NCBI RefSeq assembly: GCF_009720625.1
Contig: NZ_CP046266.1
Coordinates: forward strand, 2,117,501-2,181,500
DNA from: Metabacillus sediminilitoris
Lineage (GTDB): Bacteria > Bacillota > Bacilli > Bacillales > Bacillaceae
Direction of reading: 5' to 3'
DNA: 64,000 bases
Shown: positions 55,401 to 63,656 of the stretch, in pieces
How the letters are laid out: every line of letters begins with the position of its first letter
How positions within the stretch are numbered: the first letter of the stretch is position 1
The notes under the pieces: model-generated
The model's input: only the letters and a program-made list of their open reading frames with translations
Told to the model about the DNA's origin: nothing
Database searches by the model: none
Position numbers and translations under genes: made by a program

Positions 55401-55420
55401 TTTGTGCAAAAATGTGTTAT
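55401..55420 (+). promoter_or_regulatory. Shared 20-bp motif, copy 2
   Basis: TTTGTGCAAAAATGTGTTAT, directly upstream of the deoR gene; see copy at 52167-52186. Confidence 0.45.
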
Positions 55421-55464
55421 TAATAGCATATATACATATGAAAAAGTTGGTGAAATCTTTGTTA

Positions 55465-56223
55465 ATGTATGATCGTCACGAAAAAGTTATGGAGCTATTA
55501 CGTAAAAATAAATCATTAAAAGTTTCTACAGTGACAAAGATGTTTGGGGTTTCTACTGAAACTGTAAGAAGGGATTTAGAGTATTTAGAAAAGGAAGGTT
55601 ATTTGAGAAGAGTACGCGGTGGAGCTGTATTAGATGATATAAACAGCACAGAAATGAACTTTACTTTGCGAGAAACAAAGAACATAGATGAGAAAAGGGA
55701 ACTTGCTGAAATTGCAACACGTTATGTAACGGAAGGTCAATCGATTGCATTAGACGTTAGTACAACAAATACGGAGTTTGCTAAAGCTTTAAAGAAAAAA
55801 TTTCAACGTCTAACGATATTAACCAATTCTTTAGTGATTGCTAATGAACTTGCTGAAATGCCTTATTACACCATTATCTTACCGGGAGGTGTTCTGAGAA
55901 ATGAAGAATTATGCATGGTTGGGCATTTGACAGAAGATTTCTTTAAAGGTTTTAGTATTGATACCTTCTATATGAGTATAAGTGGAATATCATTAACTGA
56001 AGGATTAACAGATTATGGGCTGGGAGAATATCAAGTGAAAATGAAGATACTAGAGAGCTCTAGAAACTGTATCGTTTTAGCGGATAGCAGCAAATTTGAT
56101 GTTGCTTCTCTTTTAAAGGTTTGTCATTTTGATCGTATCGACCGGATTATTACCGATTCGAAGTTATCAAATAAGGTCCATCAAAAGTATACAAAAGAAG
56201 GTATTGAGATTGTAAATAAGTAA
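55465..56223 (+). CDS. DeoR family transcriptional regulator
   Basis: The protein is about 252 residues from the ATG at 55465; TTG at 55459 or ATG at 55438 are alternatives. The DeoR helix-turn-helix is clear (RHEKVMELLRKNKSLKV, then FGVSTETVRRDLEYLEKEG) and is followed by a DeoRC sugar-phosphate sensing domain (ILPGGVLRNEE, VLADSSKFD). Next to a HAD phosphatase and a PTS remnant, it may have controlled a sugar locus. The 20-bp motif in its leader, repeated before the phosphatase gene, is a candidate binding site. Confidence 0.88.
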   Translation: MYDRHEKVMELLRKNKSLKVSTVTKMFGVSTETVRRDLEYLEKEGYLRRVRGGAVLDDINSTEMNFTLRETKNIDEKRELAEIATRYVTEGQSIALDVSTTNTEFAKALKKKFQRLTILTNSLVIANELAEMPYYTIILPGGVLRNEELCMVGHLTEDFFKGFSIDTFYMSISGISLTEGLTDYGLGEYQVKMKILESSRNCIVLADSSKFDVASLLKVCHFDRIDRIITDSKLSNKVHQKYTKEGIEIVNK

Positions 56224-56397
56224 TAGGACTACTATTACGTTGAGAGGAAAGTAGAATTATTACATTTATATCTAATATTTACCTACCTATTATTGTGTAA
56301 TAAGTGATGAAAAGAGTAGACTATTTTTGATTTGTGGATTTGATTTCATTTGTTATTAAACTCAAGAGCCTTTCTTCAGCATTACAGTAAATAAAAC

Positions 56398-56604
56398 TTT
56401 ATCCCATTCTTAACGGGTAGTAAGACTCCCACTTCAAGATTTGAGAGAAACAAAGAAGATAAGTGGGAGATAACTGCCCGTCAAGATCCGACGAGCGATT
56501 GACGTCCGAGTCAGGCGAAGGATGTGGCGTATTGTGCGTGATAAGTTTCGCTAACCATCAGTGGGGGATGAAGAAAACCCCCACTGATGGAAGTCTCACT
56601 TTAT
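56398..56604 (+). repeat. Structured dispersed repeat, copy H
   Basis: Full-length, bordered by TTTAT on both sides. It shares the GTCCGAGTCAGGCGAAGG middle with copy G, 1.6 kb away, suggesting that the two are recent relatives. Confidence 0.92.
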
Positions 56605-56691
56605 TTTATTTGTAATGTTCAATCACAATTGTCTAATACTGATGAACTCTCATATTTCGAGAAAGCTAATGTAAATGGAGGAGAGGTTTTG

Positions 56692-57414
56692 ATGATAAAG
56701 GGTATTCTATTTGATAAAGATGGTACTTTATTACAATTTGGGACTATATGGATTAAAGTGGTGGAAGAGATCATCGATGATTTACTGAAGATGATAGGAA
56801 AGACAGGTAATAGAGATCTTCAAAAACAGTTATGTCTTTCAATTGGGTTAAGAAATGGAGAAGTTGACGAGAAAGGTCATTTAGCAAGTGGTACTACCTT
56901 GGATATTGCCAATGCTTTTCAAGCAGTTCTACCAAAGCAAGTACCATTATTGCACCAATGGGTATCAGAGAATATCTTAAAAAAAACGAAACAATTGATT
57001 GAGTATGTAAAACCTGTTTGTAACTTATCATCTCTCTTTTCAGCAATTAAGCAAAAAGGAGTTATAATAGGAATTGCCACGGCTGATGACTATGAAACTA
57101 CTGTTCTATGTTTACACCATTTAGGAATCAAAAACGAAATTCAATTTCTAGGAACAGCTGATCTTTACGAGAAGAAGCCTGGTACTCAAGTAGTGGAGAA
57201 GTTTTGTGAACAATTTGGCTTAGAAAAAGAAGAAGTTGCTGTAGTCGGAGATACCGTGGTTGATTTAAAAACAGCCCAAAACAGTAAGGTAAGATACGGA
57301 ATAGGTGTACTCTCAGGAGTTGGTTCTAAACAAGAGCTGCAAAGCCTAGCAGATTTTGTTATCCCGAATGTTGAGCACCTAATTAATAGTAATAACGAGT
57401 TCATTTGGGAATAA
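56692..57414 (+). CDS. HAD family hydrolase
   Basis: The 240-residue protein starts with the HAD nucleophile motif FDKDGTL (residues 6-12), has motif II around GIATADDYE and motif IV in VGDTVVDLKTA. The ATG at 56692 follows GGAGGAGAGG; the open frame upstream runs into repeat H and is not used. A helical cap follows motif I, so it is likely a phosphoglycolate-phosphatase-like enzyme acting on a sugar phosphate, consistent with the DeoR neighbour. Confidence 0.85.
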   Translation: MIKGILFDKDGTLLQFGTIWIKVVEEIIDDLLKMIGKTGNRDLQKQLCLSIGLRNGEVDEKGHLASGTTLDIANAFQAVLPKQVPLLHQWVSENILKKTKQLIEYVKPVCNLSSLFSAIKQKGVIIGIATADDYETTVLCLHHLGIKNEIQFLGTADLYEKKPGTQVVEKFCEQFGLEKEEVAVVGDTVVDLKTAQNSKVRYGIGVLSGVGSKQELQSLADFVIPNVEHLINSNNEFIWE

Positions 57415-57481
57415 AGTAAGATTTAGTAGAAATACTTATTTAAAAAAGTTTCTTACAAATTTTAAGGAACATTAGCCTTGG

Positions 57482-57643
57482 TGGATTGCGGTCTTGTTAG
57501 GTGTGTTATATGCTTTTGCATATTACTTTATTTTCCGCTTTATGATCAAAAAGTTTAATCTAATGACACCAGGAAGAGAAAAAGAGGAAACTGAAGAGAA
57601 ACAAGGTTCAAAAGCTAATAGCGATCTTGCTTCGATATCCTAG
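57482..57643 (+). pseudogene. C-terminal remnant of a PTS EIIC sugar permease
   Basis: The frame ([18 protein letters not shown], then [17 protein letters not shown]) matches the end of the EIIC domain in glucose/N-acetylglucosamine-type PTS permeases, where GR followed by charged residues marks the linker. Everything before it is missing. Confidence 0.65.
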
Positions 57644-57649
57644 AAGCTA

Positions 57650-57826
57650 TGGTGGGGCTATGGAGCAGGGATGGTAGAGTTATATAATCATCAATACTTC
57701 TGTAACAATCGTTCTTATCAAAAAGTATATGATGCGTTTGTAGATATTTGGGGAACAGAGAAATTATGGACTAGTATTGACAGATGTAATTTAAGCTTCC
57801 CAAATAAACCTGGCCATGAATCATAA
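57650..57826 (+). pseudogene. Fragment resembling a phytanoyl-CoA dioxygenase
   Basis: About 55 codons read GMVELYNHQYFCNNRS and FVDIWGTEKLWTSIDRCNL before a TAA, a block seen in phytanoyl-CoA dioxygenase family proteins. No start or further domain is present. Confidence 0.45.
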
Positions 57827-58290
57827 TTTGATTTCACCTACAATATTAAAGTAAAAGATCTATGTTTCGACTCGTTCTGACGATTTATCACAAAAATTAA
57901 CTATACATTAATGAAATATTAATAATTTAAAGATACTGAAACAAAAGAAATAATTACATATGGGTCATTTTACATATTTTATCAATATTTGTAAATGAGT
58001 TTAACAAGTGAAATGTTCATTGAAAAATCCAATTATATAAAACTTCCTTCTTATTAATCGGGCATTCTGAGGGATAATCGATAGATATCAGCGAGACGTG
58101 AAATAATAGAAAAGACTCATGTCACTTTGATAGATGGAAAGTAAATCTAGATTCTATTGAACTATGTTTTGAAAAACACAGGACAAATCTGCTATTTTTT
58201 CGATGTTTACTGTTATTTTACGACAATACTAAAGTTTCTTAATAACCATTCCCTAAGATAAAAATAGACATTACGGAGGGAGTGTTAAAA
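57827..58290. other. Upstream region of phoD
   Basis: Non-coding, AT-rich. It contains the PhoP-box-like repeat at 58206-58222 and the site GGAGGG for phoD. Confidence 0.5.
58206..58222 (+). promoter_or_regulatory. Candidate PhoP box before phoD
   Basis: TTTACT and TTTACG are 11 bp apart (5-bp spacer), the pattern of PhoP direct repeats; only two convincing units are present. Confidence 0.45.
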
Positions 58291-59916
58291 ATGAAAAAAA
58301 TTGATCTTCAATCAGAAATGCTAGACCGTAGAAATTTCTTAAAAAAGACAGGTAAAGGAGTGGGTATTGCGCTAGGAGCAGCGCTTGTTCCTTCATTGCA
58401 AATGAATATTGCAGCGGCGGAATCTACATCCAATAATTCTAGCAATATCGCTTATCCTTTTACACTAGGAATTGCTTCAGGTGACCCGCTGCCAGATGGG
58501 GTTGTTTTGTGGACAAGACTTGCTCCAGATCCATTGAATGGAGGGGGAATGCCGAACCATCCATTTCCTGTACAATGGGAGGTTTCACTTGATTCCAATT
58601 TTATAAATGTCGTTAAAAGGGGAACTGAACTCTCAAAACCTCAACTGGGGCATTCTGTCCATGTTGAAGTTGATGGCTTGGAACCTGCTACATGGTATTA
58701 TTACCGTTTTAAGTCCCAATCTGATTTTAGCCCAGTAGGCAGAACGAAGACAGCACCTGCCTATAATAGTCCGGTAGACAAGCTAAACTTCGCATTTGCT
58801 TCTTGCCAAAACTGGCCAGTTGGTTTTTACACAGCATATCAACATATGGCTAAGGATGACCTGGATTTTGTTGTCCATTTAGGAGACTATATTTATGAAG
58901 GAAAGCATAGCTCAAAAATTCGACCAAACGATCAGGTTTACCAAGAAATCTATACGATTGATGACTATCGTAATCGTTATGCCTTATATAAGTTAGACAG
59001 TGACCTTCAAGCTGCACATGCCAATTTCCCATGGATTGTTACATTTGATGACCATGAAGTGGATAATAACTATGCTGGAGAAGTTCCGCAAGATCCGGAT
59101 AAGCAATCTACAGAAGATTTCATGAAACGGAGAGCTTTGGCTTACCAAGCCTATTATGAACATATGCCGCTTCGTCGTACATCTGTGCCAAATGGAAGCG
59201 ACATACAAATATATCGTCGTCTATCCTTTGGAAATTTATTGGAAGTCAATGTACTAGACACACGCCAGTACAGGGATGATCAAGCAAATGGAGACGGCTG
59301 GAAAGTTCCAACACCTGAATCAGAGGATCCAACTCGAACTCTTCTAGGTGAACAACAAGAGAGTTGGTTATTAGAGGGACTAGCTGCATCACAATCGAAA
59401 TGGAAGGTACTTGCTCAACAAGTCTTTTTCGCCCACCGTGATGGTGATTTTGATCCTGGCGAAGAATATGTAAGTATGGATAGCTGGGATGGATATCCTG
59501 CTGCACGCCAACGAATTGTTGACTTTTTAGCTGAAAAGGATATTAATAATACCGTTGTCCTCACTGGGGATGTTCATACCAACTGGGCAAATGAAATCAA
59601 AGTGGACTTCCATGATCCAAATTCAGAAAATGTAGCGGTAGAGTTTGTTGGAACATCGATTACTTCCAATGGAGACGGGTCTGATGTTAATAGCAACACA
59701 GCACAATACTTAAAAGAAAATCCGCATATTAAATTCTTTAATAACTATCGCGGCTACGTACGCTGTAAACTGACACAACAAACATGGCAAACGGATTATC
59801 AAGTAGTTCGGTATGTATCAAGACCGGGAGCCCCAATTGAAACCCGAGCATCTTTCATTGTTGAAGATGGAAAATCAAGTTTGCAGCAAGTAAAGACTGA
59901 AGCAGTTCCAGTTTAA
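58291..59916 (+). CDS. phoD: Alkaline phosphatase D (PhoD), Tat substrate
   Basis: The protein has 541 residues. The Tat signal is DRRNFLKKTGKGVGIALGAA near residues 12-31. An N-terminal PhoD_N domain (from about residue 50, TLGIASGDPLPDGVVLWTRL) precedes the metallophosphatase domain with HLGDYIYEG, DDHEVDNNYAG and VLTGDVHTNW. It is a secreted phosphodiesterase/phosphatase of the Pho regulon that needs Tat export. GGAGGG is 10 bases before the ATG at 58291. Confidence 0.93.
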   Translation: MKKIDLQSEMLDRRNFLKKTGKGVGIALGAALVPSLQMNIAAAESTSNNSSNIAYPFTLGIASGDPLPDGVVLWTRLAPDPLNGGGMPNHPFPVQWEVSLDSNFINVVKRGTELSKPQLGHSVHVEVDGLEPATWYYYRFKSQSDFSPVGRTKTAPAYNSPVDKLNFAFASCQNWPVGFYTAYQHMAKDDLDFVVHLGDYIYEGKHSSKIRPNDQVYQEIYTIDDYRNRYALYKLDSDLQAAHANFPWIVTFDDHEVDNNYAGEVPQDPDKQSTEDFMKRRALAYQAYYEHMPLRRTSVPNGSDIQIYRRLSFGNLLEVNVLDTRQYRDDQANGDGWKVPTPESEDPTRTLLGEQQESWLLEGLAASQSKWKVLAQQVFFAHRDGDFDPGEEYVSMDSWDGYPAARQRIVDFLAEKDINNTVVLTGDVHTNWANEIKVDFHDPNSENVAVEFVGTSITSNGDGSDVNSNTAQYLKENPHIKFFNNYRGYVRCKLTQQTWQTDYQVVRYVSRPGAPIETRASFIVEDGKSSLQQVKTEAVPV

Positions 59917-59972
59917 ACATTGATCAAACAAATATACATTTGAATACTAGTTCTCTTATTTTTTTATATATT

Positions 59973-60186
59973 TTTATCCTATACTTAACGGGCAGTAAGA
60001 CTCCTACTTCAAGATTCGAGAGGAACAAGGAAGATAAGTGGGAGATAACTGCCCGTAAAGATCAAGACGAACGATTGACGTCCAAGTCAGGCGAGACATA
60101 AGGAAGTGGCATACTAAGCGTGATAAGTTTCGCTAACCATCAGTGGGGGATGAAGAAAACCCCCACTGATGGAAGTCTCACTTTAT
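59973..60186 (+). repeat. Structured dispersed repeat, copy I
   Basis: Full-length, TTTAT on both sides, with AAGATCAAGACGAACG in the middle and CCTACTT in the first hairpin (a G-U compatible change). Confidence 0.92.
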
Positions 60187-60262
60187 ACATCCTTATTTTT
60201 ATAATTGATTAATATTTTTTGAAGTATATGCCAATTGAAGATTTTATTGCATTCATAGATAA

Positions 60263-60297
60263 AAGCCGATGGAATTGAGGAATCCCATCGGCTTCCC
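60263..60297. terminator. Hairpin terminator
   Basis: AAGCCGATGG and CCATCGGCTT arms; T-rich on the - strand side. Confidence 0.6.
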
Positions 60298-60323
60298 TTA
60301 GCATCACACTGATTCTAAAAAAA

Positions 60324-60357
60324 ATTGCCTCTAGCAAGCTATAAGGCAATTTTTTAA
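60324..60357. terminator. Bidirectional terminator
   Basis: AAAATTGCCT and AGGCAATTTT arms, A- and T-runs on the two sides. Confidence 0.7.
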
Positions 60358-60486
60358 TTAGGAACTATTATAGGAACATTCTGGTTGAACGAAACATTAT
60401 TCGGTAATCGCAAAATCCATTAGATAACTTGTTTTGTTGGACGAATCAAGATTTCACTTAGACTTAAAGCGTTCAAAAACATCATA

Positions 60487-60577
60487 GATTAATCAACATC
60501 TGTTTATTATTATAAATAGAAATGAGATGCATACAATGGTTAAAATAACGCAATTAGTTGATTAATCAACATCTGAA
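60487..60577. repeat. Repeated palindromic word GATTAATCAACATCTG
   Basis: The 16-bp word occurs at 60487 and about 60561. The second lies in the perfect palindrome GTTGATTAATCAAC; a related half site (TTGTTGATTATC) follows at about 60587. Could be an operator pair, but no target gene is evident. Confidence 0.5.
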
Positions 60578-60644
60578 CTTAAATTGTTGATTATCTATAG
60601 AGAAGTCTTGTTCCTAAAGGAAGAGGGAATAAATAATACAAAAA

Positions 60645-60692
60645 TAACCACCTATATTCATATAAACATATATGAATAACAGGTGGTTTTCT
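60645..60692 (-). terminator. Terminator of the MerR gene
   Basis: AACCACCT and AGGTGGTT outer arms with the inner stem TATTCATATA/TATATGAATA; ends in T-rich sequence on the - strand. Confidence 0.7.
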
Positions 60693-60693
60693 G

Positions 60694-61110
60694 TTAAATA
60701 GTAATAGAAATCTTTATGTTATCTTTTTTATGAATATCTTCCGTTCCGGCATCCAAAGCAGTCTTGTAATAGGAACATTTATGATCAATGATTTCCATTG
60801 TTTTTTTTAGTTCTTCCATCTGTGCTTCTACACTAGCTTTTCTTTCCAAAAACATGTCATATCTTTGCTGCAAGGTGGAATCTCCATCAGAACACCAATC
60901 AATGAAATGTTTAATTTCCTTAATCGGCATCCCAGTGGCTTTTAAACATTCAATGACTTTTAAAGCACCGATATCAGATTCTTTAAACAATCGTGTTCCG
61001 CTGGCTGTCCGTTCTACAAAGGGCATAAGTCCCTCTTTGTCGTAGTAACGCAAGGTATATACGGTAAGATTCAATTCTTTTGCAACCTCGCTGATCGAAT
61101 ATGTCTTCAA
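60694..61110 (-). CDS. adhR: MerR family regulator, AdhR-like
   Basis: The 138-residue protein has a MerR helix-turn-helix (YSISEVAKELNLTVYTLRYY) and a coiled coil with a conserved cysteine region (IDWCSDGDSTL). It is divergent from an alcohol dehydrogenase, like B. subtilis AdhR, which responds to aldehydes by thiol alkylation of a cysteine. Operators with GAGTTAAC lie in front of both genes. The same operator and partner make the name likely, not certain. Confidence 0.75.
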   Translation of the reverse strand: MKTYSISEVAKELNLTVYTLRYYDKEGLMPFVERTASGTRLFKESDIGALKVIECLKATGMPIKEIKHFIDWCSDGDSTLQQRYDMFLERKASVEAQMEELKKTMEIIDHKCSYYKTALDAGTEDIHKKDNIKISITI

Positions 61111-61141
61111 CTTTTATCTCCCCTTCTAATTGATATAGACT

Positions 61142-61155
61142 TCGAGTTAACTCTA
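61142..61155. promoter_or_regulatory. Operator-like site before the MerR gene
   Basis: The palindrome GAGTTAACTC (61144-61153) is shared with the site upstream of the alcohol dehydrogenase; autoregulation is likely. Confidence 0.55.
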
Positions 61156-61331
61156 TTTTTATGGATGGATTCTAACACGGGATTCGCTGAATGTCAAAGT
61201 CATCATAAAGGAAAGTGAAAATCGGCTCGATCTACTTTCTATTAAAAAATGCAGGTAGCAATAGGGGAGATGATAGATGTTATGAAACTTGTAGGGTCTG
61301 AGAGATTTTCAAAAAAAGATAAATATATCAC

Positions 61332-61362
61332 TTGACCTAGAGTTAACTATAGGGATTAACAT
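61332..61362 (+). promoter_or_regulatory. MerR-type promoter of the alcohol dehydrogenase
   Basis: TTGACC (-35, 61332) and TAACAT (-10, 61357) are separated by 19 bp, the long spacer typical of MerR-activated promoters. The operator TAGAGTTAACTA fills the spacer. Confidence 0.7.
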
Positions 61363-61482
61363 TGTTTTGCAAGAGAAAAAAAGCAAGGAAAGAAATGAAT
61401 GAAGGGAAATGTAACCTGAATGATTCATTTATCTGATACAAGCTTATTCTCTTGAAAAGTATAAATTTAGGAGGATTTATTC

Positions 61483-62523
61483 ATGATAACTGCTAAAGCA
61501 AGAGCTGTTGATGGTCCAGACAAATCGTTTCGAGCAGCTGAAATTAACCGACGCGATCTTGATTTGCATGATGTTCTAATTGAAATTAAATTTGCAGGCA
61601 TTTGCCATTCTGATATCCATACTGCACACGGCGAATGGGGGCCAGTGAACTATCCACTCGTACCGGGACATGAGATTGCGGGAATTGTTACGGAAGTAGG
61701 ACCTGAAGTCACAAAATACCAGGTTGGTGACCGGGTAGGGGTAGGATGTATGGTTGACTCCTGCGGTGAATGCGACAACTGCCGTAATGGTGAAGAACAA
61801 TACTGTCTCAAAGGTAATATCCCTACCTATGCTGGTGTTGACAAATATGGCGAGCCAACTCAAGGCGGCTATTCTACTCACATTGTTGTAACAGAGGATT
61901 TCGTAGTTAGAATCCCAGAAAACATTGAGCTAGATGCTGCAGCACCATTACTTTGTGCAGGTATTACGACATATTCACCATTAAACCATTGGGGAGCTGG
62001 ACCAGGTAAGAAAATAGCTGTAGTTGGTATGGGCGGTCTTGGACATATGGCTGTTAAGATTGCACACGCCATGGGTGCAGAAGTTACCGTCCTGTCACAA
62101 ACATTGAATAAAAAGGAAGATGGCTTGCAATTTGGTGCAGACAACTACTATGCGACAAGTGATCCTGAGACATTTAATAAACTTGCTAATACGTTTGACC
62201 TGATCATTAACACGGTAAGTGCACAAATCGACATTAATGCATACCTCTCACTGTTAACGCTGGATGGTACGCTAGTAAATGTCGGAGCGCCTGCAGAGCC
62301 ATTGGCAGTAAATGTGTTCTCACTTATTCCTCATCGCCGTTCATTTGCAGGCTCAATGATTGGAGGCATACGTGAGACACAGGAAATGTTGGATTTCTGT
62401 GCAAAACATAATATTGTTCCTAAAATTGAAGTGATTACAGCTGATCAAATTGACGAAGCCTATGAACGCGTATTAGCTTCAGATGTTAAATATCGATTCG
62501 TGATTGACATCAGCACAATGTGA
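61483..62523 (+). CDS. adhA: Zinc-dependent alcohol dehydrogenase (AdhA-like)
   Basis: The 346-residue protein is a medium-chain zinc dehydrogenase of the cinnamyl-alcohol dehydrogenase/YahK group. Catalytic zinc ligands are in GICHSDIH and PGHE; the structural zinc cysteines are in [17 protein letters not shown]; the cofactor motif is [19 protein letters not shown] precedes the ATG. With its divergent MerR regulator it probably detoxifies aldehydes such as formaldehyde or methylglyoxal. Confidence 0.9.
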   Translation: MITAKARAVDGPDKSFRAAEINRRDLDLHDVLIEIKFAGICHSDIHTAHGEWGPVNYPLVPGHEIAGIVTEVGPEVTKYQVGDRVGVGCMVDSCGECDNCRNGEEQYCLKGNIPTYAGVDKYGEPTQGGYSTHIVVTEDFVVRIPENIELDAAAPLLCAGITTYSPLNHWGAGPGKKIAVVGMGGLGHMAVKIAHAMGAEVTVLSQTLNKKEDGLQFGADNYYATSDPETFNKLANTFDLIINTVSAQIDINAYLSLLTLDGTLVNVGAPAEPLAVNVFSLIPHRRSFAGSMIGGIRETQEMLDFCAKHNIVPKIEVITADQIDEAYERVLASDVKYRFVIDISTM

Positions 62524-63037
62524 GTTGTGTAAAAGAAAAGTTTCTAATGTCATTTTGAGGATATCCAAAAAGCCTATGGGCAAAACACCTGTGACAAATG
62601 TTGGATATAAAATTAATACGGATTTGATTCCATTTGACAAGGTAAAAGTATTTTTTACTGACATGCGTAAAACTACTAATAAAAGATCCCGTCTCTTAAA
62701 GGAATGAGACGGGATTTTTCATTGGAAAATCAACAATAATTAGTAGAGGAATTGATTTTCCGACACAGCCCATTTAGGTTTTAGAGTTTTTAAGAAGCCA
62801 TCTTCATTAATAAACGAATTAACCCACGATTCCCCAACAACTAACTTTCTTTTTAACCAATAAATTCTTCCATCATCCCCAAAAGAATTCTAATTAATTT
62901 CTAATCTTTCTGTTATTTTGCTCTAATTTAGCATCGTTAAGATGGAATTAGCTTAAACAAAGGAGGTTTGTCTAAACAAAAAACAGGAATGCTTAAACCT
63001 GGAACGATTTAAACCTAAAAATAAACGAATAAAATAA
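62524..63037. other. Intergenic region with terminator and a gene fragment
   Basis: A terminator lies at 62684-62720. On the - strand from about 62881 to 62740 a frame of 47 codons (IYWLKRKLVVGESWVN, KTLKPKWAVSENQ) ends in a stop and has an in-frame stop at its upstream edge; it is probably the end of a lost gene. Confidence 0.45.
62684..62720 (+). terminator. Terminator after alcohol dehydrogenase
   Basis: ATCCCGTCTC and GAGACGGGAT arms followed by TTTTTC. Confidence 0.75.
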
Positions 63038-63271
63038 ATGAAAAGAAAGAAGATGAAGAAAATGGGTGAATTTCTTGTGGGATTAGAAGTTTCATTTGTA
63101 AGAAATAACATAAAAGTCAAGGGGGAAATCATTAAAGCATTAGACCGCTCTGCAATTATAGAAATAAGCCAGGCAGATGCTGATAAAATCGAATCACTTA
63201 GTACTTTAACGGTTGTACACCATAGAAATTATGAAATCATCACGAACCAGGTGCATAAAAAGGTGACATAA
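63038..63271 (+). CDS. DUF2187 (YkvS-like) protein
   Basis: The small basic protein of up to 77 residues contains the DUF2187 core (VSFVRNNIKVKGEIIKA). Start is uncertain; ATG at 63038 or 63062. Function unknown. Confidence 0.65.
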   Translation: MKRKKMKKMGEFLVGLEVSFVRNNIKVKGEIIKALDRSAIIEISQADADKIESLSTLTVVHHRNYEIITNQVHKKVT

Positions 63272-63323
63272 ATTAGGAGGATGAAATTTTTAATACTTAA
63301 TTTCAGAAGGAACGAGATAAATT

Positions 63324-63566
63324 GTGAAAAAAGCAGAATCATTCATTATAATCCCTCAAAATGAAGATACCATAGTAATTGAACAAAAAAGAAAACAACT
63401 GATACACTCGGCAATGACTAAGGGATTAACCAGCTCTCAAACTCTTAGACTATCAGAGGAACTAGATGCTGCGATTTTGTCAATTATGAAAAAACAGCAT
63501 GGACACAGTTTAGCCGGTTTCCTAACGTACAGGAAATCGGCTAAACTGTGTCCATGCTGTATATAA
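63324..63566 (+). CDS. Spo0E family aspartyl-phosphate phosphatase
   Basis: The 80-residue protein matches the Spo0E-like family: IEQKRKQLIHSAMTKGL, then the signature SQTLRLSEELDAAIL (S..L..ELD). These proteins dephosphorylate Spo0A-P and delay sporulation. The last 24 residues, starting at HGHSLAGF, are encoded by a long inverted repeat at 63494-63560 and look like an accidental extension, since relatives end soon after the ELD motif. The start is GTG with AGAAGGAACGAG upstream. Confidence 0.75.
   Translation: MKKAESFIIIPQNEDTIVIEQKRKQLIHSAMTKGLTSSQTLRLSEELDAAILSIMKKQHGHSLAGFLTYRKSAKLCPCCI
63494..63560. repeat. 30-bp inverted repeat overlapping the spo0E 3' end
   Basis: Arms at 63494-63523 and 63531-63560 are complementary at 29 of 30 positions with a 7-base loop. 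No poly-T follows, so it is not a classical terminator; it may be a small palindromic insertion or a transcript stabiliser. Confidence 0.85.
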
Positions 63567-63656
63567 ACGTACAATTTTCCCGGATTAATGTCGTTGCTAA
63601 AAATTTTTAAGAAATAATAGATAGAACGATAAAGATTGAAATTGGAGAGTGTAGCT

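Larger units (their letters stand above)
60187..60693. other. Intergenic region phoD / merR
   Basis: No gene. Three hairpins (60263, 60324, 60645) and two copies of GATTAATCAACATCTG at 60487 and 60561. Confidence 0.5.

Noticed and set aside
56587..56691. N-terminal extension of the HAD hydrolase beginning inside repeat H
   Set aside because: The codons come from the end of the repeat and its flank; a strong ribosome binding site and a canonical HAD start occur at 56692.
10158..60186. The nine repeats as a CRISPR array
   Set aside because: Units are far too long, spaced by kilobases, with no regular spacers or cas genes.
62504..62707. 67-residue ORF after adhA
   Set aside because: Overlaps the adhA stop and the terminator, so it is most likely chance.
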